A DNA stretch of 64,000 bases, taken from NCBI RefSeq assembly GCF_012927345.1, contig NZ_JABBGJ010000018.1:101822-165821 (forward strand). Direction: 5' to 3'. Under the pieces are notes generated by a model. That model did not search any database. It saw only the letters and a program-made list of their open reading frames with translations, and was not told where the DNA came from. This DNA comes from Paraburkholderia polaris (GTDB lineage Bacteria > Pseudomonadota > Gammaproteobacteria > Burkholderiales > Burkholderiaceae). Each line of letters begins with the position of its first letter. The first letter of the stretch is position 1. This document shows, piece by piece, positions 50,458 to 60,514 of the stretch. The translations under genes and the position numbers were made by a program.

Positions 50458-53133
50458 ATGAGCACGTCCCTCAATACCCTGATCGCCAAACTGAATCCGA
50501 CCTGCCGGCAGGCGGCTTTGCTCGCGGCGAACAACTGTCTCGCGCGCGGTCACTATGAGGTCGACCTCGAGCATCTGTTGCTGGCGCTGCTGGATGAACC
50601 GGCGAGCGATGTCACGCTGGTGCTGCGCGCGAGCAGGGTCGATGCGCACGCGTTGCGCGCGGATATCGAGCGCGAATTGCAGCGTCTGAACACCGGCAAT
50701 ACGCGCACGCCGGTGTTCTCGAAGCAGCTGATCGACTTGCTCGAGCAGGCGTGGTTGATCGCGTCGCTCGATTCGCAGATCGGACGGATTCGCTCGGGGC
50801 ATTTGCTGCTCGCGTTGTTGACGGCGCCGGACCTCGCGCAGTTCGCCGAACGCATGTCGCCGCGGCTGCGCGACGTGCGGGTGACGGACCTGAAGCACAA
50901 GTTCGACGAACTGACCGCGGGGTCGCGTGAAGTCGAACGCAGTAACGCCGCAGAGAACGCAGCGGAAGGCGTGAGCGATGCGGCTGCGGGCGACTCAGCG
51001 CCCGGTGCGCCCTCTAAAACTCCCGCGCTCGATACCTACACCAGCAATCTCACGCAGCGTGCGCGCGAAGGCAAGATCGATCCGGTGATCGGCCGCGAAG
51101 GCGAGATTCGCCAGACCATCGACATCCTGATGCGTCGCCGGCAGAACAATCCGATCATGACGGGCGAGGCAGGCGTCGGTAAAACGGCGGTGGTCGAAGG
51201 CCTCGCGCTGCGCATTGCGGCTGACGACGTGCCCGCGCCGCTGAAAGGCGTCGCATTGCATGTGCTCGATATGGGTCTGCTGCAAGCAGGCGCGAGCGTC
51301 AAAGGCGAGTTCGAGAACCGCCTGAAGAATGTGATCGACGAGGTGAAGAAGAGCCCGCATCCGATCATTCTGTTTATCGACGAAGCGCACACCATCATCG
51401 GCGCCGGTGGCCAGGCCGGGCAGAACGATGCAGCGAATCTGCTGAAGCCGGCCTTGGCGCGCGGCGAGTTGCGCACCATCGCGGCGACCACGTGGAGCGA
51501 ATACAAAAAGTACTTCGAGAAAGATGCGGCGCTGGCGCGGCGTTTCCAGGTCGTGAAGATCGAGGAACCGAGCGAGACGCTCGCGGCGGCGATGTTGCGC
51601 GGCATGGCCGCTTTGATGGAAAAGCACTTCAACGTCCGTGTGCTGGACGATGCGATCACCGAAGCGGTGCGTCTGTCGCATCGCTACATCAGCGGCCGTC
51701 AATTGCCGGACAAGGCAATCAGCGTGCTCGACACCGCCTGTGCAAAGGTCGCGCTCGCGCATAGCTCGACACCTGCTGCGATCGACGACACGAAGAAACG
51801 ACTCGAACGCATCGACACCGAAATTGCTGCGCTGGAGCGTGAAGTGGCGAGCGGCGCGCTGCACGACGAGCGGCTCGTGGAACTGCGCAGCCTGCGCGAA
51901 GAAGACGTGAAGGATCTGGCCGAAGACGAGGCGCGCTACGACAAGGAACGCGCATTGGTCACGGAGATCGTTGGCTTGCGTGCTGAAATCGACGCCGGCC
52001 GCGTGAGCAGCGCGGACGCGGGGCAGGCCGACAAGGCGCAGCAGGCACGCGAAACGCTGGCCACGCGTGTTGCGGAATTGCACGACTTGCAGGGCGGCCA
52101 ACCGATGGTCCCCTTGCAGGTCGATGGGCACGTGGTCGCCGAAATTGTCGCTTCGTGGACTGGCATTCCGCTTGGCCGCATGATCAAGGACGAAATCCAG
52201 ACCGTGCTGAATCTGCAGCCGCTGCTGGGTGCGCGCGTGATCGGTCAGGACCACGCACTCGAAGCGATCGCGCAACGCGTGCGTACTGCTAGCGCGAGTC
52301 TCGAAGACCCGAACAAACCGCGTGGCGTGTTCATGTTCGTCGGACCGTCGGGTGTCGGCAAGACCGAAACCGCGCTGGCGCTCGCCGATGTGCTGTACGG
52401 CGGTGAACGCAAGATGGTCACGATCAACATGAGCGAGTACCAGGAGGCGCACAGCGTGTCGGGCCTGAAGGGCTCGCCGCCGGGCTACGTCGGTTACGGC
52501 GAGGGCGGTGTGCTGACCGAAGCCGTGCGTCGCAATCCGTATTCCGTGGTGCTGCTCGACGAAGTGGAAAAAGCGCACCCTGACGTGCTGGAGATGTTCT
52601 TCCAGGTGTTCGACAAGGGCACAATGGACGACGCCGAAGGGCGTGAGATCGATTTCCGCAACACGCTGATCATTCTCACCTCGAATGTCGGCTCGCAGGC
52701 GGTGATGCAGGCATGCCTGAACAAAAGCGCTGAAGAACTGCCGGATGCGGACACACTCGCGGAGACGTTGCGCCCGCAACTGTACAAGGCGTTCAAGCCG
52801 GCGTTCCTCGGCCGCATGAAAGTGGTGCCGTACTACCCGATCTCCGACGACGTGCTCGCCGAAATCATCGACCTGAAGCTGGAGCGGATTCGCCGCCGCA
52901 TCGAGTCGAATCACAAGGCGGTGTTCGAATGGGACGAGTCGCTCGTCGACGCTGTGCTGGCGCGCTGCACCGAAGTGGATTCCGGCGCGCGCAATGTCGA
53001 CCACATTCTGAACGGCACGCTATTGCCTGAAGTCGCGCAGCAGGTGCTGGAGCGCATTGCCAATGGCGCCGCGATCGAACGTATTGCTGTGCGGGCGAGC
53101 GACGCGGGTGAGTTCGAATACACCGTGGCGTAA
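50458..53133 (+). CDS. tssH: T6SS AAA+ ATPase ClpV (TssH)
   Basis: This is an 891-residue hexameric unfoldase that disassembles contracted sheaths. The N-terminal Clp-N domain (residues 1-150) has NNCLARGHYEVDLEHLLLALL. Two AAA+ domains follow: the first with Walker A GEAGVGKT at 236-243 and LFIDEAHT, the second with Walker A GPSGVGKT at 629-636 and VLLDEVEKAHP. The coiled-coil middle region (about 440-540) is long and acidic. It is preceded by a GAACCTGGAC stretch 36 bp past tssG. Confidence 0.97.
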   Translation: MSTSLNTLIAKLNPTCRQAALLAANNCLARGHYEVDLEHLLLALLDEPASDVTLVLRASRVDAHALRADIERELQRLNTGNTRTPVFSKQLIDLLEQAWLIASLDSQIGRIRSGHLLLALLTAPDLAQFAERMSPRLRDVRVTDLKHKFDELTAGSREVERSNAAENAAEGVSDAAAGDSAPGAPSKTPALDTYTSNLTQRAREGKIDPVIGREGEIRQTIDILMRRRQNNPIMTGEAGVGKTAVVEGLALRIAADDVPAPLKGVALHVLDMGLLQAGASVKGEFENRLKNVIDEVKKSPHPIILFIDEAHTIIGAGGQAGQNDAANLLKPALARGELRTIAATTWSEYKKYFEKDAALARRFQVVKIEEPSETLAAAMLRGMAALMEKHFNVRVLDDAITEAVRLSHRYISGRQLPDKAISVLDTACAKVALAHSSTPAAIDDTKKRLERIDTEIAALEREVASGALHDERLVELRSLREEDVKDLAEDEARYDKERALVTEIVGLRAEIDAGRVSSADAGQADKAQQARETLATRVAELHDLQGGQPMVPLQVDGHVVAEIVASWTGIPLGRMIKDEIQTVLNLQPLLGARVIGQDHALEAIAQRVRTASASLEDPNKPRGVFMFVGPSGVGKTETALALADVLYGGERKMVTINMSEYQEAHSVSGLKGSPPGYVGYGEGGVLTEAVRRNPYSVVLLDEVEKAHPDVLEMFFQVFDKGTMDDAEGREIDFRNTLIILTSNVGSQAVMQACLNKSAEELPDADTLAETLRPQLYKAFKPAFLGRMKVVPYYPISDDVLAEIIDLKLERIRRRIESNHKAVFEWDESLVDAVLARCTEVDSGARNVDHILNGTLLPEVAQQVLERIANGAAIERIAVRASDAGEFEYTVA

Positions 53134-53201
53134 CGAGGTATGTCCCTGCTGTCGCCGAATTTTTCAAATGCCGAAGTACCGGATACTTATTGCTTTCTGT
53201 C

Positions 53202-54311
53202 ATGTCGACTAATCTGAACACGCTGCTGGCTCCGATCAGCGAAGCCTCGCCTTGTGGCGAAGACCTGCTGTTTTCAGCGGATTTCGACGCGATCCAGCAC
53301 GCGCGCCGCTTTGAAGACCCGTCGCTGGATCAGGGCGAATGGGTCACGGATATCAAAGAGGCCGACTGGCCATTCGTGGTCGAACGCTCCAGCAACCTGC
53401 TACAGACGCAGACCAAGGACTTGCGTCTCGCTGTCTGGCTCACCGAAGCGCTTGCCATCGAAGAGGGTGTGACCGGTCTCACGCAAGGTTATGCGCTGCT
53501 GAAGGGGCTATGCGAAAAGTACTGGGATCACGTGCATCCGCTGCCGGAAGGCGACGACACCGAGTATCGCCTCGGCAATGTCGCCTGGCTGATCGGCCGC
53601 ACCGGCGATCTGCTGCGGGCGATGCCGCTCACGTCGTCGCAAGGCAGCGCGTACAGCACGATCGATTGGGACGTGGCCACGCATGTCGCGCAAGCGGTCA
53701 AGCGCGATCCGGATCACGCCGACGATATCGCGCGCGGCAAACCGTCCATCGAGCAGATCGAGGCATCGAAACGCGCCACGCCGCCGGCGTTCTATTCGAC
53801 GCTGCTAATCGATCTGAAAGCGTTCGAAGCAGCGATGCTCGCACTCGAACAGGAACTGGACCAGCATGCGGCCGATTCGGCACCGAGTTTCCGTCAGGCG
53901 AAGGATGCGTATGAGAGCGTCTACCGATTGGCGGAACGCTTCGCGCGCGAACTGGGCGTCAGCGTTGAAGCGTCGCCGCCGAAAGCGCCGAAGCCGGAAG
54001 AACACGAACGCGCCGAGCCTACCTTCAAGACTTCACCGCAACGCGAGGAACCCGTGGTGACGGCCATGCCGACCACGATCAGCCCGATTGCAGGAATCCA
54101 GAGCCGTGCGCAAGCCGTCGCGCAGTTGCGTGCAGTGGCGAAATTCTTTCGCAGCACCGAGCCGCATAATCCGGCTGCTTACCTCGCTGACAAGGCGGCG
54201 GAATGGGCGGATATGCCTTTGCATCAGTGGCTTTCCTCGGTCGTGAAGGACGATGGGTCGCTCGCGCATATTCGTGAGCTGCTGGGCGTGAAGCCCGAGG
54301 AAAACAGCTAG
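53202..54311 (+). CDS. tssA: T6SS baseplate/cap protein TssA
   Basis: This 369-residue protein with the ImpA N-terminal domain binds baseplate and tube ends during sheath assembly. Family features are APISEASPCGEDLLFSADFD, DWPFVVERSSNLLQTQTKDL and the RLAVWLTEALAIEEG run. The C-terminal region has the RAQAVAQLRAVAKFFRSTEP helical segment. The ATG at 53202 gives the family N-terminus; an earlier in-frame ATG adds four residues. It is the last gene of the main operon, followed by a terminator at 54331. Confidence 0.93.
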   Translation: MSTNLNTLLAPISEASPCGEDLLFSADFDAIQHARRFEDPSLDQGEWVTDIKEADWPFVVERSSNLLQTQTKDLRLAVWLTEALAIEEGVTGLTQGYALLKGLCEKYWDHVHPLPEGDDTEYRLGNVAWLIGRTGDLLRAMPLTSSQGSAYSTIDWDVATHVAQAVKRDPDHADDIARGKPSIEQIEASKRATPPAFYSTLLIDLKAFEAAMLALEQELDQHAADSAPSFRQAKDAYESVYRLAERFARELGVSVEASPPKAPKPEEHERAEPTFKTSPQREEPVVTAMPTTISPIAGIQSRAQAVAQLRAVAKFFRSTEPHNPAAYLADKAAEWADMPLHQWLSSVVKDDGSLAHIRELLGVKPEENS

Positions 54312-54330
54312 AACTTCCTTAGACGCAAAC

Positions 54331-54366
54331 AAAAAGCCTGGCATCGAAATCGGTGCCAGGCTTTTT
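54331..54366. terminator. Intrinsic terminator between tssA and tagN
   Basis: An A-run, stem GCCTGGCA, a roughly 10-nt loop, stem TGCCAGGC and a six-T run form a strong terminator between two convergent transcription units. It works in either direction. Confidence 0.95.
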
Positions 54367-54394
54367 TCAATCATAAGGTCAAGCAAGTAACAAC

Positions 54395-55351
54395 TCAGGA
54401 TCCCGCGCGAAATTCAATACGCCGGTTACGCGCCCGCCCGTCGGTCGTATCGTTGGATGCAATCGGCTGATCCGGACCGACCCCTGTGGTCGTCATCTGT
54501 TCTGGCGGGATGCCCTTGGCGACCAGATAACCCTTCACCGCATCCGCCCGCGCCTGGCTCAGTGCGATATTCGAGGTGCGATTGCCCGAGTTGTCCGTAT
54601 GACCGATGATCGCCACCGTCTTCGTCTGCATCTTCGACAACACCGCCGCCATCTGGTCGAGAATCGCGCGGCCTTGCGGCGTGAGTGTCGCGCTGCCCGT
54701 CTCGAACTCGATCGTGCGATTCGCTAAAGTCTGATCGAGCAGGCCTTGTTCCGATGCGCTCACACGCAGGCCATTCCTGATCGTGTAGGTCGGATTCAGC
54801 GCATTCGCCATATCGCTTGCGAGCTGCTGGCGCTGCGATTCGTTGTGCACTTCGCCTTTCACGTCGATCTGCGTGCCGTCAATCTTCAACTGGCCTTTAC
54901 TAATCTGCTTCAACTGCGGGCCGATCAGCTTTTGCACGTTGGCGGACCAGTTCGGCGGCGTCGCGACGTCGGCGACTTCGATCTGATCGACCACGTTGGC
55001 CGTGCCGTAGGTGTCGCGCAGACGCGCGAGCACTGCCGCCTTGGTCGCTTCATCCGGCACTTTGCCGCCCACCACGACCTGGCCCGGCATTGCGCTGGCA
55101 GGCGGCGGCGACGCGCTAATCGCGCCGGTGCCGGCGCCCGTGGTGCCGCTGGCGAGCCCGGCCGTGCTGACTGCAGGGCCGCCATTTCCCGGTTGTGCCG
55201 ACGAAGGCGCGGGCAAAATCGTCGTGTGGATCGCAATGCCGCTGTTGTCGACCGGCGTGACGCGTGCCGGGCCGTCGTTGTCGGCATGGGCGAGCGCGCT
55301 GATCAGAAGGCCCGCTAACAGCGAGGCAATGCGCGTGTGTTTGCTCAACAT
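54395..55351 (-). CDS. tagN: T6SS OmpA-family peptidoglycan-binding protein TagN-like
   Basis: This 318-residue periplasmic protein has a signal peptide (ending SALAHADN), a Pro/Gly/Ala-rich linker, a BON-like segment (about 110-190, VVGGKVPDEATKAAVLARLR) and a C-terminal OmpA domain. The OmpA part shows FETGSATLTPQGRAILDQ and IIGHTDNSGNRTSNIALSQ, plus the NRRIEFR end, which bind peptidoglycan. TssL here lacks such a domain, so TagN probably anchors the membrane complex to the wall. It starts 4 bp after the tagF stop. Name assigned by position and domain. Confidence 0.85.
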   Translation of the reverse strand: MLSKHTRIASLLAGLLISALAHADNDGPARVTPVDNSGIAIHTTILPAPSSAQPGNGGPAVSTAGLASGTTGAGTGAISASPPPASAMPGQVVVGGKVPDEATKAAVLARLRDTYGTANVVDQIEVADVATPPNWSANVQKLIGPQLKQISKGQLKIDGTQIDVKGEVHNESQRQQLASDMANALNPTYTIRNGLRVSASEQGLLDQTLANRTIEFETGSATLTPQGRAILDQMAAVLSKMQTKTVAIIGHTDNSGNRTSNIALSQARADAVKGYLVAKGIPPEQMTTTGVGPDQPIASNDTTDGRARNRRIEFRAGS

Positions 55352-55355
55352 CGTG

Positions 55356-56348
55356 TCACGCTCCCGTGAATGCTTCGCGGAACGTGTCGATGCTGACACG
55401 CAACGACAGTTGCGGTTGGTCGAGGTAGCTGACGAGCTTGCTGATGCCATGGTCGTTTTGTGCGTGTTCGTCGATCCACTCGGGATCGTCGATATCGATG
55501 TTATGTGCCGCGTATGCCTGCGGATCGACCACGCTATGCAGCGTTTTGGCCGAGGCGCCGTTAAAGCCGATGATGAGCCGTTCGCGCTCGGCAATCGTGC
55601 CGATAAAAATCGCCAGTTCGAAATCGGCCTGCGAGACGAACGGTGCGATCAGTTCGAGCCAGAATGCGGCGACCAGCGAGCGATAGAACGGATCGTTCGG
55701 CAGCGGCAGTGTCAGCCCGCGTTCGAGATGCGATGAGCCGCTTTGCATCACTGGACGCAGCAGCGAACCGAGCGCCAGCATCGCCCCGCGCAAGCGCACC
55801 GGATGGCCGCTTGCAAGCAGCATCTGTTCGAGGCCGGCGAGGGTCTGATGCTCGACGAAGTCGTTGAAGGTGCCGTCGTGAGGATTGCCCGGGCCGCCGC
55901 CGATTTCGATCGGCACTTGCGTTTCGCCGAGCGCCTGCAGCGCACCAGTCGGCTCGCTCACGCCGAGTAGCGGCTTCATCTGCGAAGCGATGCGCGACCA
56001 CAGGCGCGCAAAGGCCAGCGGACTGTGCGCCAGGAATGTCAGCGGTTTTTCAACTTCCAGCGCGGTGGCGGCAAGAAATGGAAAGCGCCGCGACGATTGA
56101 TCCTGGCTTGCCACCATATGCCCGGCAATCGCCAGCTTGCTGCGCGAACCGAGGAACGCGAAGTGCATCGGCTTGGCGTTTTCGTAGACGATCTTCCAGC
56201 GCGGATCCTCGGTGAGCAACTCCATGGCCTGGGCGATCCAGCGGTCGAGCGTGGCCAGCAACTGCGGGTTATGCGCGCTTTTGACGAAGTCGCCGCGCGA
56301 CGGAATCTTGCCGAAGTAGGCGATTTGCGCCTGCACGGTTTGCGTCAT
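55356..56348 (-). CDS. tagF: T6SS-associated protein TagF
   Basis: This is a 330-residue TagF/ImpM-family protein. It opens IAYFGKIPSRGDFVKSAHNP, the family hallmark, with LDRWIAQAMELL and PCxFLGSR-like FAFLGSRSKL. In Pseudomonas and other systems TagF is a post-translational repressor of T6SS assembly. The ATG at 56348 overlaps the tssM stop by 4 bp, so tssM and tagF are translationally coupled. Confidence 0.92.
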   Translation of the reverse strand: MTQTVQAQIAYFGKIPSRGDFVKSAHNPQLLATLDRWIAQAMELLTEDPRWKIVYENAKPMHFAFLGSRSKLAIAGHMVASQDQSSRRFPFLAATALEVEKPLTFLAHSPLAFARLWSRIASQMKPLLGVSEPTGALQALGETQVPIEIGGGPGNPHDGTFNDFVEHQTLAGLEQMLLASGHPVRLRGAMLALGSLLRPVMQSGSSHLERGLTLPLPNDPFYRSLVAAFWLELIAPFVSQADFELAIFIGTIAERERLIIGFNGASAKTLHSVVDPQAYAAHNIDIDDPEWIDEHAQNDHGISKLVSYLDQPQLSLRVSIDTFREAFTGA

Positions 56349-59300
56349 TGCGCACCCCCTGTGTTCGAAACCGCGGCGGCGGCCGTCGCCGGCGCGACAG
56401 CAGGCGCGGCGCCCGCTGTTCCTGTTGGTCCCGTTAGTCCCGTTGGTCCGGTCCCACCCGCGGCCGTCGCGTTGACCGAATTTGCCGCCGCGCTCACATC
56501 CGCCACCGAGGAAGGCAGACGCAAGCCGCGCAGGCTTTGCTGTTGCGGCGCGTCGCTGCTGGCGCTGCCCGAGGCCTGCGACGTGCTGATGATGCGCATG
56601 CTGACCGCCACCGTCACGTTGCCTTGCGTCCACGACAGATCGAAGGTGCCGTCCGGACGGCGCTTACGCTGCGCCGAGTTGATCAGCTTCTCCAGGCCGT
56701 AGCGGCCCGGCTCGTTGACCAGTTGCAGTGTGCGGCCGTCGAAGGTCGTCGCATTCAGTGTGGCGCCAGGTGAGCCTGACGGATTCGGCCACACGAAGTT
56801 GGTCCACTGCGGCGGCGTGTTGCGGTAACGCATTTGCTGACCGTCGATCGCGAGCGTGTATTCCGTGGTGCCGCTGCTCGGCTGCGGCAGGATCTGGAAC
56901 ACGGTCTGCGGTTCGGACGAGCTTTGACCCGACGAGGTCGCGGCTCCCCCTGCAAGCGGCGCCACCCAGCGCGCGAAACCGTTGGTGAAGTCGGGCGTCA
57001 GCGCGAGACCCATATCGCCCCATGTGCGTGAAGTCAGCGTGTCGCCGCGGCGCACTGCGAGCGGCCCGAGCGTGGTGCCGACGAACTTGGCGATCGCACC
57101 ATCCGGCCCGAACACCTGGGCAATTTCGCCAGCGCCGGCTTCGACCTTCGCATCGCCTACAAACGGATACTTGTTCGCGAGCGAGCTCTGGAAGGTCTGA
57201 TAGACCTGCGCGTTCCACACCTTGTTGACTTCGACGCTGGCCGGCTGGATCACCACCGCATACGCCGCCATCAGCGGACGCACCAGCAGCGGACGCAGGG
57301 CCTTGCGTTGCGAATCGGTGAGGCCCGTCAGCATCTGTTCGTCGACGTACTTCAGCGAATCGGCCAGCTCGGAGCCGCTGCCGTCGAGCGTCTGCTGCAT
57401 CAGTTGACGCGCGCCCGGTCCCGGATCGCCCTGGTTCTTGATCACGTTAAAGCGCGTACGGACCTTCGAGAGCGTGTCCATGTAGCCCTTCAGCATCGAG
57501 CCGTTGTCGCCGGAGACGACGATGCGGCCCAGCGCCGAGAACTCCTGGCCGATCGGCCCCATCGGCACTTCCACCGGATTGCCGTTGATGTCGATGTTGG
57601 CGTTCAACTGGCCGGTCGGCGCACGCGAGAACCATTGCTTGAACCAGCTGGTCATGCCGCTTTGCGCGCGTTTCAGGTTCGCGTTGAAGAGAGACGGGTT
57701 GTCCCACGAAGTCTGGTCGTACGCGGTTTCGAGCACCTTGCGGATCGGCGAATCCTGCGGATCGCCGAGACGGTTCATCGCATCCACCGCCTGGCCGAAG
57801 CTGCCGAAGCTCTGCACGGCAATGCCTTGCATGAACTTCTGCCAGTGCATCGCGTACTCGGTCTTGTACATTGCCACAAGTGCTTTCTGGATCTGCTCAG
57901 GGCTGCCTTCCAAAGTCAGATCGTCGTGCGCGGAGGTGTTGAGCACCCAGTCCTTGGCCTGCAGTTCCTTGGTCGCGGCGTCACGAATCGCGGGCTGCAC
58001 GTACTGGAACCACGCTTCACGCGTGAAGGTGCCGGGAATCGCATAGCTGCCGGCCACCAGCGCCGTATTGTTTTCGCCGACGATGCGCGCGATCGTCATC
58101 GGCGCGAAACGGGTCGACGCACGCGCCTTGATTTCCTCATAGACGCGTTGGCGAGCCGGCATGCCGCGCACCACACGACGCAGGTTTTCACGGGTCTGGT
58201 CGACGAGGCCGAGGTTCTGGTCGATCATCGGCCAGTCGTTGTCGGACACGCGCGACAGATAGAAGGTGATCATGCGCTCGGCGCTGCGGATCATCTCGTC
58301 GCGGGGCATGTTGCCGCGATTCGTTTCGAGCCAGCCGCGCCAGAAGCGGGCGACCTGATCGGTCAGGTGAGCGGTTTCCACATGACGCTTGTCGCTGAGC
58401 ATCAGGTAGGTCTTGAGCGCGTTGTACGCGTCTTCGACGTTGGTCGGCGATGCATCGCTATACAGGCCGCCCTGGCTGTTCGCCGCCATCGCGCTATGCG
58501 CCGATACGGGAATCGCGGCGGCGGCGTCCGGATTGCGGTTCAGCGGCGCCAGTTGGTCCGGGTGCGCGTTCACGTCTTTCAGGAACGAGGCAAGATTCTG
58601 CGAGACCGGGTCGAGCAGGATCTGGCGCACGCCGTTGTAATACTCGGTGAGCAAATGCTGTTCGAGGCGATCGCCCTGATACAGCCCGAGCGACACCGCC
58701 AGCGGCTTGTCGCGGCGGAACTGTTCGAGCTGGTCGATGCGGTCTTCCAGAATGTCCATCGCCTGCAAACGCGATTGCAGGTCGTTGCGGTTCTGCTGCA
58801 GGCGCACCACGTTGTCGAGGTCGGCCTTGACGTTGTCGGCGAGCTGCTGATTGCCGATCGTCGACCACGTCCAGCCGCCGAGCGCCAACGCGAGCACCGC
58901 GACAAAGCCGAAGAACGTCGCATAGCGCATGCGCGTCTTGGCGGGGCTGGCGAACTGCTTGACGGTCTGCCGGTCGGCGAAGATCACCTTGGAGAACAGA
59001 TCGCGCAGGAAGAAGCCGTTCTTCGAGAACGCGCTGTGCGGCTTGGGCAGGCTGTCCGCGGAGAGGCCGAAGCGGTTGGCGATGCGCGTGGCAGCGGCAC
59101 TATTGGTTTCGCCCTCCTGCAACGCGCTGGTGAAGTAGAAGCCGCGGAAAATCGGCTTGTGCTGGAACGGGTTGGCTTCGAACAGCGTGGCGAGGAACGC
59201 GCGCAACGCGGGCTTGATCGTCGAAAATTCGAGCGGGAAGCTCAACTGACCCGGCGAGAGCTTGTTGCCACGGTTGATCGACATCTGCGCGACGCTGATT

Positions 59301-60247
59301 TCTTTCAGGCCGTCGTAGAGCTCTTCAAAGTGCTCATCAAAAAGGCCCACCACGTCGCGCTTTTCGTCCGGTTCGTAGGGCAGGGTGGCGCCCCACACGC
59401 GGTCATATTCGTGACGGTCGCTGCCGCTGAAAAACTCGGTGAAGCCCGTGATCAGATCGGCCTTGGTGAATATCACATACACCGGCGCGAAGACTTCGAG
59501 CTTCTCGGTCAGTTCCTGCACGCGTTGGCGCAGATTCTTCGCCAGATTGATCGCGAACTCGGGTTTGCTGCTGGTCAACTCGGCAATGCTCGCCGTGACG
59601 ATAATGCCGTTGATCGGCGCCTTCGGCCGGAAGCGCTTGAGCAAGCCAAGGAAGCCAAGCCATTCGGTGCGGTCTTCTTCGTGCACGGAATAGCGGCCGG
59701 CGGTGTCGAGCAGAATGCCTTCAGTCGTGAAGAACCAGTCGCAATTCCGCGTGCCGCCGATGCCGTGAATCACTGCGTTGTTCTTGTCGGCGAAAGGAAA
59801 TTGCAGGCCGGAATTCAGCACGGCGCTGCTCTTGCCCGCGGCCGGGTTGCCGATCACGATGTACCAGGGCAATTCATACAGCGCCGAGCCGCCGGACATC
59901 TGACCGATCTTCGAGGTCTTGATCGTTTTCACCGCATCCACGAGGCGCGTACGCAGCACGTCGAGTTCGGCCTGGCGCGCGGGCGTTGGGGCGGGACCGG
60001 TTTCGGTCTGCTTTTCGGCTTGTTGCTCGAGCATTTCGCCGAGCTTGTTGTTCGCGCGCCGCGCGCGCAGGCGGCGCACCACCCAGACCAGCAGCCATAG
60101 CGCGATCACGGCGCCGAGCACGATGGCGGGCCATATCAGGTCGATCTGGAAGGTATCGGCGCCGATGAATAAAACAGCAGCGAGCGCGAGCAAGCCGATG
60201 ATCGAGAGCGTGCGTGTATGGGTCAACACGTTAAGAATGCGTCGCAT
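56345..60247 (-). CDS. tssM: T6SS membrane-complex ATPase-like protein TssM (IcmF)
   Basis: This is a 1300-residue core channel subunit spanning the inner membrane. Two N-terminal helices (about 14-30 and 37-57: LSIIGLLALAAVLFIGAD, LIWPAIVLGAVIALWLLVW) precede a cytoplasmic GTPase-like domain with intact Walker A GNPAAGKS (133-140). A third helix follows (about 450: FVAVLALALGGWTW), then a large periplasmic part. The Walker A motif is intact. The ATG at 60247 gives the family N-terminus; an upstream in-frame start adds 18 unlikely residues. It is followed by tagF. Confidence 0.96.
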   Translation of the reverse strand: MRRILNVLTHTRTLSIIGLLALAAVLFIGADTFQIDLIWPAIVLGAVIALWLLVWVVRRLRARRANNKLGEMLEQQAEKQTETGPAPTPARQAELDVLRTRLVDAVKTIKTSKIGQMSGGSALYELPWYIVIGNPAAGKSSAVLNSGLQFPFADKNNAVIHGIGGTRNCDWFFTTEGILLDTAGRYSVHEEDRTEWLGFLGLLKRFRPKAPINGIIVTASIAELTSSKPEFAINLAKNLRQRVQELTEKLEVFAPVYVIFTKADLITGFTEFFSGSDRHEYDRVWGATLPYEPDEKRDVVGLFDEHFEELYDGLKEISVAQMSINRGNKLSPGQLSFPLEFSTIKPALRAFLATLFEANPFQHKPIFRGFYFTSALQEGETNSAAATRIANRFGLSADSLPKPHSAFSKNGFFLRDLFSKVIFADRQTVKQFASPAKTRMRYATFFGFVAVLALALGGWTWSTIGNQQLADNVKADLDNVVRLQQNRNDLQSRLQAMDILEDRIDQLEQFRRDKPLAVSLGLYQGDRLEQHLLTEYYNGVRQILLDPVSQNLASFLKDVNAHPDQLAPLNRNPDAAAAIPVSAHSAMAANSQGGLYSDASPTNVEDAYNALKTYLMLSDKRHVETAHLTDQVARFWRGWLETNRGNMPRDEMIRSAERMITFYLSRVSDNDWPMIDQNLGLVDQTRENLRRVVRGMPARQRVYEEIKARASTRFAPMTIARIVGENNTALVAGSYAIPGTFTREAWFQYVQPAIRDAATKELQAKDWVLNTSAHDDLTLEGSPEQIQKALVAMYKTEYAMHWQKFMQGIAVQSFGSFGQAVDAMNRLGDPQDSPIRKVLETAYDQTSWDNPSLFNANLKRAQSGMTSWFKQWFSRAPTGQLNANIDINGNPVEVPMGPIGQEFSALGRIVVSGDNGSMLKGYMDTLSKVRTRFNVIKNQGDPGPGARQLMQQTLDGSGSELADSLKYVDEQMLTGLTDSQRKALRPLLVRPLMAAYAVVIQPASVEVNKVWNAQVYQTFQSSLANKYPFVGDAKVEAGAGEIAQVFGPDGAIAKFVGTTLGPLAVRRGDTLTSRTWGDMGLALTPDFTNGFARWVAPLAGGAATSSGQSSSEPQTVFQILPQPSSGTTEYTLAIDGQQMRYRNTPPQWTNFVWPNPSGSPGATLNATTFDGRTLQLVNEPGRYGLEKLINSAQRKRRPDGTFDLSWTQGNVTVAVSMRIISTSQASGSASSDAPQQQSLRGLRLPSSVADVSAAANSVNATAAGGTGPTGLTGPTGTAGAAPAVAPATAAAAVSNTGGAQ

Positions 60248-60514
60248 AAGCCGTTCAGGTCTTGGTGATGTGTGTTGTGGCGCGTGTGTGACAAACAGCA
60301 TGGCGCGAGCGCGGACAAAGTCTCCCAGCGCCGCGTTTGAAACAAAACGAAAGCATATTCAGGCGAAGGTGAATGCGGCCGGATTGTTAAATCCGCCATG
60401 GGATGTCCCACCGATGGCGATTGGACGAATGCCGTTATGTATGCGGCATTGCCGACTTTTGCCAGAAAAATTGATTGAACGCCCCATTGCAACCTCTTTA
60501 TTGCCCGCTCAGCT
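60248..60514. other. 267-bp AT-richer gap between tssM and tagX
   Basis: This is the promoter region of the left-facing tssM-tagF-tagN unit. It is clearly richer in AT than its surroundings. No repeat or clear promoter boxes were assigned. Confidence 0.4.

Noticed and set aside
50995..53004. A 669-residue open frame opposite tssH, with similar ones opposite tssF (47562-49520) and livHM (7072-8856)
   Set aside because: All lie exactly over real genes on the other strand and have the composition of antisense frames in high-GC DNA.
57308..60100. A 930-residue open frame opposite tssM
   Set aside because: It is antisense to a certain gene, is rich in Arg, His, Gln and Val as expected for the complement of GC-rich coding sequence, and shows no domain.
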